From the NCBI RefSeq assembly GCF_002148795.1, contig NZ_MPOB01000002.1, forward strand, positions 248,001-312,000: a stretch of 64,000 bases of DNA, given 5' to 3'. The position numbers and the translations under genes were made by a program. Below, one piece after another: positions 10,619 to 18,182 of this stretch; position 1 is the stretch's first letter; every line of letters starts with the position of its first letter. The DNA is from Oceanibaculum nanhaiense. Lineage in GTDB: Bacteria > Pseudomonadota > Alphaproteobacteria > Oceanibaculales > Oceanibaculaceae. The notes under the pieces were generated by a model. The model made no database searches, was not told the DNA's origin, and was given only the letters and a program-made list of their open reading frames with translations.

Positions 10619-11266
10619 TCAGGCCAGCGTGACGATTTTACCGCGGTTTGCCGCCGATTCCGCATCCGCCGGATCATGCGTGACCAGCAGGACCGGCAGG
10701 CCGCGGCGCCGTGCATGATCGAACACGAAGGCGCGGAACCGCGCGCGCAAGGCCGCGTCCAGCTTGCTGAACGGTTCGTCCAGCAGCAAAAGGCGGGGAT
10801 CGGACAGCAACGTGCGCATCAGCGCCGCCCGCGCGCGCTGCCCGCCCGACAGGGTGGCCGGGTCGCGGTCGGCGAAGCCGGCGAGGTCGGCCTCCGCCAG
10901 CGCCTCCGCGATGCGCGCGATGCGTTCGCTGCGGCCGCGCACCGTGGGCGGCAGGCCGAAGGCGAGATTGTCGCCGACCGAGAGATGCGGGAACAGCAGA
11001 TCGTCCTGGAACAGGATGCCGATGCGCCGCCTCTCCGCCGGCAGCGGTGCCAGATCCTCGCCATCGACCAGCACCCGGCCCTCGGCGGTGAAGGCGGGCG
11101 GCAGCATGCCGCACAGGAAGGCCAGCAGGCTGGACTTGCCGGACCCGCTCGGCCCCATGATCGTCGCCACCTCGCCGGGGCCGACATCGAGGGTCAGCGG
11201 CCCGAGCAGCCTCTCGCCGTTCAGATGCAGCGCCACGCCCTGCAATTCCAGCCTGTAACCCGTCAT
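10619..11266 (-). CDS. ynjD: YnjD-type ABC transporter ATPase
   Basis: This 215-residue ATPase has Walker A GPSGSGKSS at 38-46, the Q-loop ILFQDDLLFPHL, signature LSGGQRARAALMR and Walker B RLLLLDEPFSKLD. The QDDLLFPHLSVGDNLAFGLP stretch is typical of the YnjD/ThiQ group. It is the last gene of a ynjB-ynjC-ynjD operon and overlaps the permease gene by four bases. The substrate of YnjBCD is not established; the binding protein resembles thiamine and iron binders. A short inverted repeat (CCTGATA...TATCAGG, 10600-10623) overlaps its stop but lacks a T run. Confidence 0.85.
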   Translation of the reverse strand: MTGYRLELQGVALHLNGERLLGPLTLDVGPGEVATIMGPSGSGKSSLLAFLCGMLPPAFTAEGRVLVDGEDLAPLPAERRRIGILFQDDLLFPHLSVGDNLAFGLPPTVRGRSERIARIAEALAEADLAGFADRDPATLSGGQRARAALMRTLLSDPRLLLLDEPFSKLDAALRARFRAFVFDHARRRGLPVLLVTHDPADAESAANRGKIVTLA

Positions 11267-12945
11267 ATGCTACCCCTGAGGCCCGCCCGGTGCCGATAGA
11301 GCCACGCCGGCAGCAGCAGCGCCAGCGCGAACCCGAGGAAGGGCAGGGCACCCTGCGCGAAGGCGAAGACGGCAACGACGCGCCGGTCGGCGCCGGCGGA
11401 CAGGCTGACCGCCTCGGTCGTCAGGGTGGTATAGCGCCCGGCGCCGGCGAACAGGGTCGGCAGATACTGGCTGACCGAAACGGCGAAGCCGATGGAGGCT
11501 GCGATCAGGATGGGGCGCAGCAGGATCGGCAGCTTCACCCGCCAGAAAACCCGTGCCGGCCCGGCGCCAAGGCAACGCGCGCTGCGTTCATAGCGCGCAT
11601 CGAGCGCGCGGTAGGGGGCGGCCAGCGCCAGATAGACATAGGGCAGCACGAACAGCAGATGGCTCCACACCAGCGCCACAGCGCTGCCGTCCAGCCGGCC
11701 GATCACCAGCAGCACCTGCACGCCGAACAGGAACCCCACCTGCGGCACCAGCAGCGGCAGGTAGAGCAGCCACAGCCCGCGCTGGCTGAGCGCCCGGCCG
11801 CGCCGCTGCTCATGCTCCAGGCAGGCCAGCACCAGGGCCAGCGCGATCAGCACCGCCGCCAGGCCGGCCCACAGCGTGGTCCAGAACGGCAGGGCCAGCG
11901 CCTCGCCCTGCCGCATCCAGGTCGAGAGGGTGAGGGTCTGCGGCAGCGCGTCGGGATAGCGCCATCGTCCGGCCAGTGACCACAGCCCCAGCCCGATCAG
12001 CGCCAGCACCGACAGGCAAAGCGCCAGGCAGCCGCCAAGCCCGGCGGCGCTGCGGATGCCAGCCCCGCCCTGCCCGCGCGATCCGGCGGCGATCCAGCGC
12101 CGGCCCAGCCAACCGGCCAGCGCCTCGATGCCCCGCGTCAGCACAATGACGAACGCCACCAGCACGCACAGCAGCACCGCCCCGGCAGCGGCAGGAAAGC
12201 GCATCGCAAGGTCGGGGTCGTTGAACCAGCGCAGCAGCTGCACCGCCAGCGGCGGCGGCGTGCCCGGCGCCAGCACGATGGCCATATCGACATTGGACAG
12301 CGCATAGGCCAGCACGGCATAGAGCGGCAGCCGGATCTGCTTTTGCACCAGCGGCAGTACCGTCTTCAGCCAGCCCACCGCCGGCCCGTAGCCCAGCGAG
12401 CGCGACACCGCCATCAGCCGGTGAGATGGCACCTGGTTCAGCGCGGCCAGCATCATCAGCAGCAGGAAGGGCGTTTCCTTCAGCACCAGGGCGGCGGTGA
12501 GCGCCAGCGCATGGGGATCGGCCACGGTGGCCAGTGCCGGCGGGCGGTCCCAGCCGGTCAGCCAGGGCGAGAGCATCCGCGCGATCCAGCCGCTGGGCGC
12601 GATCAGGAAGGCGAAGCCGATGGCCAGCGCGGCATGTGGCACCGCCAGCAGTGGCGCCAGCATGAGGCGCAGCCGGGTGAACCAGGGGCGGTCATGGAAG
12701 GCGGCGCACAGACCGACCGCCAGCGCGTAGGAGATCGCGGCGGACAGCAACCCGCTGGTCAGGGTGAGGGTCAGCGCGGTGCCGAGGCCCGGTGCCGCCA
12801 GCAGCATCCGCCAGGGGTCGAGCGGCGACAGGGTCAGGCCCAGCACCGGCAGATAGCCAAAGGCAGGCAGCAGCGTGCCGGCCAGCCCGGCGGCGATGGG
12901 GCCGAGGAACAGCAGCAGGGTCAGCGGCGGGACAAGGCGCAGCAT
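11263..12945 (-). CDS. ynjC: YnjC-type ABC transporter permease, duplicated
   Basis: This 560-residue inner-membrane protein contains two permease halves in one chain, as in ThiP, FbpB and YnjC. The first half covers about 1-280 and the second about 300-545, giving roughly 12 membrane segments. Each half carries a cytoplasmic EAA-type loop (RLMAVSRSLGYGPAVGWLKTVLP and RYERSARCLGAGPARVFWRVKLP). It overlaps ynjD by four bases and starts 25 bases after the ynjB stop. Confidence 0.87.
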   Translation of the reverse strand: MLRLVPPLTLLLFLGPIAAGLAGTLLPAFGYLPVLGLTLSPLDPWRMLLAAPGLGTALTLTLTSGLLSAAISYALAVGLCAAFHDRPWFTRLRLMLAPLLAVPHAALAIGFAFLIAPSGWIARMLSPWLTGWDRPPALATVADPHALALTAALVLKETPFLLLMMLAALNQVPSHRLMAVSRSLGYGPAVGWLKTVLPLVQKQIRLPLYAVLAYALSNVDMAIVLAPGTPPPLAVQLLRWFNDPDLAMRFPAAAGAVLLCVLVAFVIVLTRGIEALAGWLGRRWIAAGSRGQGGAGIRSAAGLGGCLALCLSVLALIGLGLWSLAGRWRYPDALPQTLTLSTWMRQGEALALPFWTTLWAGLAAVLIALALVLACLEHEQRRGRALSQRGLWLLYLPLLVPQVGFLFGVQVLLVIGRLDGSAVALVWSHLLFVLPYVYLALAAPYRALDARYERSARCLGAGPARVFWRVKLPILLRPILIAASIGFAVSVSQYLPTLFAGAGRYTTLTTEAVSLSAGADRRVVAVFAFAQGALPFLGFALALLLPAWLYRHRAGLRGSI

Positions 12946-12970
12946 CCGGACGGCCGGTCTCAGGAGGGCT

Positions 12971-14182
12971 CTAACGGCTGTAGCGCGTCAGCCATTCCTC
13001 CTCGATCCGCGTCATCCAGCTGGGATGCGGTTCGGGCAGGGCGGTGCCCAGCGCTTGCGGCGACAGGGTGGCGACGCCCAGCTCGATCGCCTCGAAGCGC
13101 GCCTTGTCAGCGGCGGGCAGGGCGGCCAGGTCCAGCACCGTGCCGTCGCCCCAATAGGCCGGGTCCTGCTTGCGGGCCTGCGCCTCCGGCGACAGCAGGA
13201 AATTGGCGACCGCCATAGCGCCTTCCTTCGCATTGGCATTGAACGGGATGGCGACGAAATGCGTGTTGCCGATGGTGCCGCCCTCCAGCACGAAGGTGCG
13301 CACGCTCTGCGGCAGCTTGCCCTCGGCGATCAGCGAGGAGGCCTCGCCCGGATAGAAGGACAGCGCCATGTCCACCGCGCCATCGTCCAGCATCTGGCGC
13401 AGGACCGGACTGCCCTTCGGGAAGGCCGCACCCTCGCGCCAGAGATGCGGATGCAGCGCCTCCAGCCAGGCCCAGAGCGGTGCGGTCGCGGCGGCGAAGC
13501 CGGCTTCATCCACGGGCTTCTGCAGCATCGCGCGATCCGGCGTCAGCTCGACCAGCGCCTGCTTCAGGAAGGTGGAGCCGATGAAGTCCGGCGGGGCGGG
13601 GTAGCTGAAGCGGCCGGGATTGGCTTTCGCCCAGTCCAGCAGGGCGGGGATGCTCTTCGGCGGGTTCTTCACCCGCGCGCTGTCCATCATGAAGACGAAC
13701 TGTGCCATGCCCCAGGGCGATTCCAGCCCCTCGGTCGGGATGGTGAAATCGACCAGCGTGGTCGGCTTGCCTTTCGTATCCACCAGCTTGAAATTGGGCA
13801 GCCTGTCGGTGAACGGGCCATACAGCATCTGGCCGCGCTTCATGGCGGCGAAATTCTCGCCATTGATCCAGATCAGATCGACCGAGCCGCCCTCGCTGCG
13901 CCCGGCGGTCTTTTCCGCCAGCACGCGGGAGACTGCCTCCGCCGTGTCGGCCAGCTTCACATGGCGCAGCGTCACGCCATGCTCGGCCTGCACGCGCGTG
14001 CCGACCCACTGGATATAGGCGTTGATGCGCTCGTCGCCGGCCCAGGCATTCCAATAGACGGTCTGGCCGCGCGCCTTGGCGAGCGTGTCGGTCCAGGTGT
14101 CGGCCTTCGCATCGAGGGCCTGCGCAGTGCCGATGCCGGCGGCCAGTACCAGCGCGGCCAGCATGATTTTCACGATACGCAT
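12971..14182 (-). CDS. ynjB: YnjB-type ABC transporter substrate-binding protein
   Basis: This periplasmic binding protein (403 residues from the chosen start) has a signal peptide MRIVKIMLAALVLAAGIGTAQA. It then has YnjB-like features such as VYWNAWAGDERINAYIQWV and the DLIWINGENFAAMKRGQMLYGPF segment. The frame also allows a TTG start nine codons upstream (14209), but ATG 14182 has a GGGAGAA/GGAAAG ribosome-binding region directly before it and gives a normal signal peptide. It is the first gene of the ynjBCD operon. Confidence 0.86.
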   Translation of the reverse strand: MRIVKIMLAALVLAAGIGTAQALDAKADTWTDTLAKARGQTVYWNAWAGDERINAYIQWVGTRVQAEHGVTLRHVKLADTAEAVSRVLAEKTAGRSEGGSVDLIWINGENFAAMKRGQMLYGPFTDRLPNFKLVDTKGKPTTLVDFTIPTEGLESPWGMAQFVFMMDSARVKNPPKSIPALLDWAKANPGRFSYPAPPDFIGSTFLKQALVELTPDRAMLQKPVDEAGFAAATAPLWAWLEALHPHLWREGAAFPKGSPVLRQMLDDGAVDMALSFYPGEASSLIAEGKLPQSVRTFVLEGGTIGNTHFVAIPFNANAKEGAMAVANFLLSPEAQARKQDPAYWGDGTVLDLAALPAADKARFEAIELGVATLSPQALGTALPEPHPSWMTRIEEEWLTRYSR

Positions 14183-14302
14183 CTTTCCGGTTCTCCCCCT
14201 TGCCAACAAGCTTCTCGATTACTAAGCCAGTCGGGACGGTCTGTCAGGCGCCTCGCGCCGCGTTCACGCAGCTTTGATGCCTGAAGAAGAGAGGAGGACG
14301 CC

Positions 14303-14860
14303 ATGATCCGCCTGTTCGTCGCCATCCCCCTGCCGCCCGATCTGCGCCAGCGTCTGGCCCTGATGGGCGGCGGCATTCCGGGTGCGAAATGGGTGGCGCC
14401 GGAGAATCTGCATCTCACCCTGCGCTTCATCGGCGAGGTCGATGAGGGCCAGATGGCGGATATCGATACGGCGCTGCTGGGCGTGGTGGCGCCGCGCTTC
14501 GATCTGACGCTGGCCGGCATCGGCCATTGGGAGACCAAGGGCAAGGCCACCGCGCTGTGGGCGGGGGTCGAGAAATCGCCGGAACTGCTGCACCTGCACG
14601 ACCGGGTGGAGGCGGCGCTGGTGCGTGCCGGCCTGCCGCCGGAACCGCGCAAATTCGCCCCGCATGTGACGCTGGCGCGGCTGAAGAAACCGCCGGCCGA
14701 CCGCGTCGGCGATTTCCTGCGCGGGCATGGGCTGTTCCGTGCGCCGCCCGTCGCGGTGGAAGAATTCGCGCTCTATTCCAGCACCCTCACCGCCGCCGGC
14801 CCGCTCTACCGGGAAGAAGCGTTCTATCCGCTGTCACCTAATGCACTGACAGGGCAGTAG
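14303..14860 (+). CDS. thpR: RNA 2',3'-cyclic phosphodiesterase ThpR
   Basis: This 185-residue protein of the 2H phosphoesterase family (also called LigT, 2'-5' RNA ligase) opens 2',3'-cyclic phosphates on RNA ends. Both catalytic HxT motifs are present: His37-Leu-Thr39 in HLTLRF and His121-Val-Thr123 in HVTLAR. An AGAGAGGAGG ribosome-binding site precedes the ATG. It is followed by cobB after about 60 bases on the same strand, so the three genes to 16217 may form one unit. Confidence 0.9.
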   Translation: MIRLFVAIPLPPDLRQRLALMGGGIPGAKWVAPENLHLTLRFIGEVDEGQMADIDTALLGVVAPRFDLTLAGIGHWETKGKATALWAGVEKSPELLHLHDRVEAALVRAGLPPEPRKFAPHVTLARLKKPPADRVGDFLRGHGLFRAPPVAVEEFALYSSTLTAAGPLYREEAFYPLSPNALTGQ

Positions 14861-14919
14861 GGCGCGGCTATTCTGACTGAAACAGACTGGGGCAGAATGG
14901 GCCGGAGCGGGGCGGTTGC

Positions 14920-15633
14920 ATGGCTGAATCCATCGTTATCCTGACCGGGGCCGGCATCTCCAAGGAATCCGGCCTCGACACTTTCCGCGACGCGGACGGC
15001 ATCTGGTCGCGCGTGCGCATCGAGGATGTCGCCACGCCGCAGGCCTTCCACGACAATCCGGTGCGGGTCCATGATTTCTACAATGCCCGCCGCAAGCAGC
15101 TGCTGGACTCCGACATCCAGCCCAACCCGGCGCATCTGGCGCTGGCGCGGCTGCAGCGCGACTGGCCGGGCGAGGTGCTGCTGGTCACCCAGAATATCGA
15201 CGATCTGCACGAGCGCGGCGGCAGCCAAGATGTGCTGCACATGCATGGCGAGCTGCTGAAGGCGCGCTGCACCCATTGCCATATCGTGGCGGCGTGGCGC
15301 CAGCCGATCAGCGTCGGTACCGCCTGTCCGTCCTGCGGCCATGCGGCGGGCCTGCGCCCGCATGTCGTGTGGTTCGGCGAGATGCCGCTGGAGATGGAGC
15401 GCATCTACAGTGCGCTGGATGCCTGCGGGCTGTTCGTCTCCATCGGCACCTCGGGCAATGTCTATCCGGCGGCGGGCTTCGTCGCGGAGGTGAGCCGGAA
15501 CGGCCATGCCCATACGGTGGAGCTGAATCTGGAGCCGTCATCCGGCACCAGCCTGTTCGACGAGGCGATCCACGGCCCGGCCAGCGAGATCGTCCCCGCC
15601 TTCGTGGAGCGGGTGCTGAAAGACGGATGGTAG
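14920..15633 (+). CDS. cobB: NAD-dependent protein deacylase (sirtuin)
   Basis: This 237-residue sirtuin removes acyl groups from lysines using NAD. The NAD-binding GAGISKESGLDTFR is at 10-23, QNID at 91-94, catalytic His109 in HMHGE, and a zinc site is formed by Cys117, Cys120, Cys136 and Cys139. Tyr54 and Arg57 (FYNAR) form the YxxR pair of class III sirtuins (SIRT5, E. coli CobB), which favours desuccinylase activity besides deacetylation. Its last codons overlap the uracil-DNA glycosylase gene, pointing to coupled translation. Confidence 0.93.
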   Translation: MAESIVILTGAGISKESGLDTFRDADGIWSRVRIEDVATPQAFHDNPVRVHDFYNARRKQLLDSDIQPNPAHLALARLQRDWPGEVLLVTQNIDDLHERGGSQDVLHMHGELLKARCTHCHIVAAWRQPISVGTACPSCGHAAGLRPHVVWFGEMPLEMERIYSALDACGLFVSIGTSGNVYPAAGFVAEVSRNGHAHTVELNLEPSSGTSLFDEAIHGPASEIVPAFVERVLKDGW

Positions 15634-16217
15634 GCGAACCCCTTCCGGCGCTGCTGCGGGAGATATCCGCCTGCCGGCTGTGTGAAGCGCATCTGCCGCT
15701 GGGGCCGCGCCCGGTGATCCGCGCGGCGGCGAGTGCCCGCATCCTGGTGATCGGCCAGGCGCCGGGCACGAAGGTGCACAGGACCGGCATCCCGTTCAAC
15801 GACCCCAGCGGCGACCGGCTGCGCGACTGGATGGGGATCAACCGCGACATCTTCTATGACGAGGCGCGCATCGCCATCATGCCGATGGGGCTGTGCTATC
15901 CGGGCCGCAATGCGCGCGGCGGCGATGCACCGCCCCGGCCGGAATGCGCGCCGCTGTGGCATCACCGGGTGCTGGCCCTGCTGCCGGAGATCGAGCTGAC
16001 GCTGCTGATCGGCGCCTATGCGCAGGCCCGCTATCTGGGCGAGAAGCGGGAGAAAACCCTGGCCGGCACGGTGGCGCGCTGGCGCGAGTTCGGCCCCGCC
16101 TTCATCCCGACGCCGCACCCCAGCCCGCGCAACCGCAACTGGCTGAAGACCCACCCCTGGTTCGAGGCTGAGGTGGTGCCGGAGATCAGACGCCGGGTGC
16201 GGGCGTTATTTTCATAA
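15627..16217 (+). CDS. Uracil-DNA glycosylase family protein with four-cysteine (Fe-S) pattern
   Basis: This 196-residue protein is a family 4/5-like uracil-DNA glycosylase for base-excision repair. The active-site motif GQAPG is at 43-47 and the second motif HPSPRN near the C-terminus. Cys16, Cys19, Cys90 and Cys107 have the C-x2-C ... C-x16-C spacing of the 4Fe-4S cluster in these enzymes. I start it at ATG 15627, which overlaps the cobB stop; the open frame runs further upstream only as a shadow of cobB. The GIPFNDPSGDRLRDWMG stretch is typical of the alphaproteobacterial subgroup. Confidence 0.85.
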   Translation: MVGEPLPALLREISACRLCEAHLPLGPRPVIRAAASARILVIGQAPGTKVHRTGIPFNDPSGDRLRDWMGINRDIFYDEARIAIMPMGLCYPGRNARGGDAPPRPECAPLWHHRVLALLPEIELTLLIGAYAQARYLGEKREKTLAGTVARWREFGPAFIPTPHPSPRNRNWLKTHPWFEAEVVPEIRRRVRALFS

Positions 16218-16242
16218 GACTTTACTTACTTTAGTAATCTGG

Positions 16243-17733
16243 ATGATTGTCGACGCACTGTATCTAACGAGAAATGCGATGCGGAATCTCCAGAATATTG
16301 TCGCTGAAATTGTCTCGGAGCTGGTGCGGATTCACGACCTACCGCGTCCGTATATGGACGAGGGGGATGAATTCCCAGTGGTCCGGGAACTTCCTGTTGG
16401 AAATGGGCGAGTCATAGCGATTTCGCGAAAGATCGAGCAACTCATCGCGGATGTTTCTCGCACAATGCATGATCGCCCTTCGCTTAAACAAAATTTTACT
16501 GCAAAGGACTACAGAGATCTGGTTCGGCGTTCCTTTGGGCCGTCTCTTGCTAAAATTGACCCCGCTGCGAATCCCGTTCAGCTAGCTAATTCGGTTTTGG
16601 CAGATGTTGAAGAAGAAGTTTCTAGGGCGGTTGACTGGATATTGAATAACGGTGCACAGGAATATGCCTTTGGGTGCACGCTTTTTACCTACAAGGATAT
16701 TGCTGCTTTCAGCATTGGCCCCGTAGGTTTTGAACCGCGCGAGACATGGCTGAACCGCAAGTCATCCGATGGCCGATCAGCCCGTATTGTCACTGACGGT
16801 CGAATTGAACGCTTTGACCGTCAGATCGCCAATGGAGCGATCTCAGAGGTTTCGAGGCGGCGAATTCTGCGTGTATGGCAGGGGCAGAAAATTCGGCCCA
16901 GGAAACAACATTCGGAGAGTTACTACGAAAAGGATATCATCAGGGCAATTGGCGATTGTCCCTATGTATGCACCGTCAAAATTCCTGGTCTTGGGAGTAA
17001 GTCAGGGCAGGATAAGGCATTGCTGGCGGCTCGCATCTCATTAACGACTATATCGCTACTTTGGGAGAAATCTTCAGATGCATTGAATGGAATTAATTTA
17101 ATATTCGATAAAGAGATGCGTATTGGGCACAATATATATTTCACTTCAGATGGTTTGATATTCGGTGGCGGCGAGAAAACTAATTTGCCTCATGCGCCTT
17201 ATGTGGAACGAAAAACGCTAGAAACATGCCTTCGTGACGCGGGGCTAATTTTCCAAGCTGCGGGGAATGTTTTGGACTGGTTTGTGAATCCAATGTCCGC
17301 GCATGGAAGACCGATTTTATCAAACGTTCTTATGCAGGCAATGTTGTGGTTCCATGAAGGATGCCGTGAAATTGTAGATATTAAAGCCGTCGTCAGTTTT
17401 GCTGCGTGTATGGATGTTCTAGCTGGTGGGGGTGGGCGCAACTCTATTTGCAAATTAATTAAATGTCGCCTCGGAGTTGATTCCGATGCGGAGATTCATC
17501 GTGACGGATTCACAGCGAAAGAAGTAATAGACCAAATATATGATAAAGGGCGCACTCGTTTCGTGCACGGGCCTATGAAAAACGGCGCGAATGTTTGGGA
17601 CGGGAAGCTTGGGCATGACTGGTCAGAAACGCGGAGTTTAGCTGAGCACCTAGCGCGTTTATGTCTTGTGAACTCTCTCGGGTGGGCCGCAGAGAATCCA
17701 AATACAGACGATCCGGGCTTGCTTTTAAAATAG
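16243..17733 (+). CDS. Apea-like HEPN domain protein, candidate defence RNase
   Basis: This 496-residue protein is clearly AT-richer in bases and codons than both neighbours, a sign of horizontal gain. Residues 1 to about 370 show no domain I recognise. The C-terminal part (about 375-485) looks like an Apea-type HEPN fold: a helix with AACMDVLAGG, then IDQIYDKGRTRFVHG, where Arg437 and His442 make the R-x4-H active site of HEPN ribonucleases. Many such proteins stop phage growth by cutting RNA; that role is inferred here. It sits between the uracil-DNA glycosylase gene (26 bases upstream) and the convergent uspA (8 bases downstream). The start is uncertain: ATG 16243 has no clear ribosome-binding site, and ATG 16279 is an alternative. 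Confidence 0.72.
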   Translation: MIVDALYLTRNAMRNLQNIVAEIVSELVRIHDLPRPYMDEGDEFPVVRELPVGNGRVIAISRKIEQLIADVSRTMHDRPSLKQNFTAKDYRDLVRRSFGPSLAKIDPAANPVQLANSVLADVEEEVSRAVDWILNNGAQEYAFGCTLFTYKDIAAFSIGPVGFEPRETWLNRKSSDGRSARIVTDGRIERFDRQIANGAISEVSRRRILRVWQGQKIRPRKQHSESYYEKDIIRAIGDCPYVCTVKIPGLGSKSGQDKALLAARISLTTISLLWEKSSDALNGINLIFDKEMRIGHNIYFTSDGLIFGGGEKTNLPHAPYVERKTLETCLRDAGLIFQAAGNVLDWFVNPMSAHGRPILSNVLMQAMLWFHEGCREIVDIKAVVSFAACMDVLAGGGGRNSICKLIKCRLGVDSDAEIHRDGFTAKEVIDQIYDKGRTRFVHGPMKNGANVWDGKLGHDWSETRSLAEHLARLCLVNSLGWAAENPNTDDPGLLLK

Positions 17734-17741
17734 GTGCCCCC

Positions 17742-18170
17742 CTACTCCCTGACCACCAGCACCGAGCAGGCGGCGTGGCGCACCACGCGCGCCGCGTTGG
17801 GGCCGAGCAGGTAGTCCTTCAGCTCCGGCCGGTGCGCGGCCAGCACGATCAGGTCGATCTTCAGCTTCTTCGCAAGCTCCAGGATGCGTTCATACACCGT
17901 ACCCTCGGCGACAATGCACTGGGTCGGGATGTCCTTTGGAATCTCCGTATCGATGAAGGCGCGCAGTTTGCTGTGGCAGGCCTCCACCGCCTTCTTCTCG
18001 AAGCCCTTGGGGAAGAACTGGCCGACCATGGTCATGCCGAAATCTGGCACCACGGTCATCACATGCAGCCGCGTGCCGAAGGCGCGGGCATGTTCGATGG
18101 CCACCGGCAGCGCCGATTTCCAGGAACTGTCCTGGTTCAGGTCGATCGGCAGCAATATGTCCTTGTACAT
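17742..18170 (-). CDS. Universal stress protein (UspA family)
   Basis: This 142-residue Usp domain protein has the N-terminal ILLPIDLNQDSSW strand and the C-terminal LLGPNAARVVRHAACSVLVVRE. The latter matches the G-x2-G-x9-G(S/T) nucleotide-binding region loosely: the usual second glycine and serine are replaced by NAARVVRHA, so ATP binding is doubtful. It follows the TRAP permease gene by 12 bases on the same strand; Usp genes often sit with TRAP transporters and may modulate them. Confidence 0.88.
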   Translation of the reverse strand: MYKDILLPIDLNQDSSWKSALPVAIEHARAFGTRLHVMTVVPDFGMTMVGQFFPKGFEKKAVEACHSKLRAFIDTEIPKDIPTQCIVAEGTVYERILELAKKLKIDLIVLAAHRPELKDYLLGPNAARVVRHAACSVLVVRE

Positions 18171-18182
18171 GGCGTGCCTCCC

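Noticed and set aside
14183-14302. TPP riboswitch upstream of ynjB
   Set aside because: The CUGAGA and ACCUGA elements are absent, so thiamine control of ynjBCD is not supported here.
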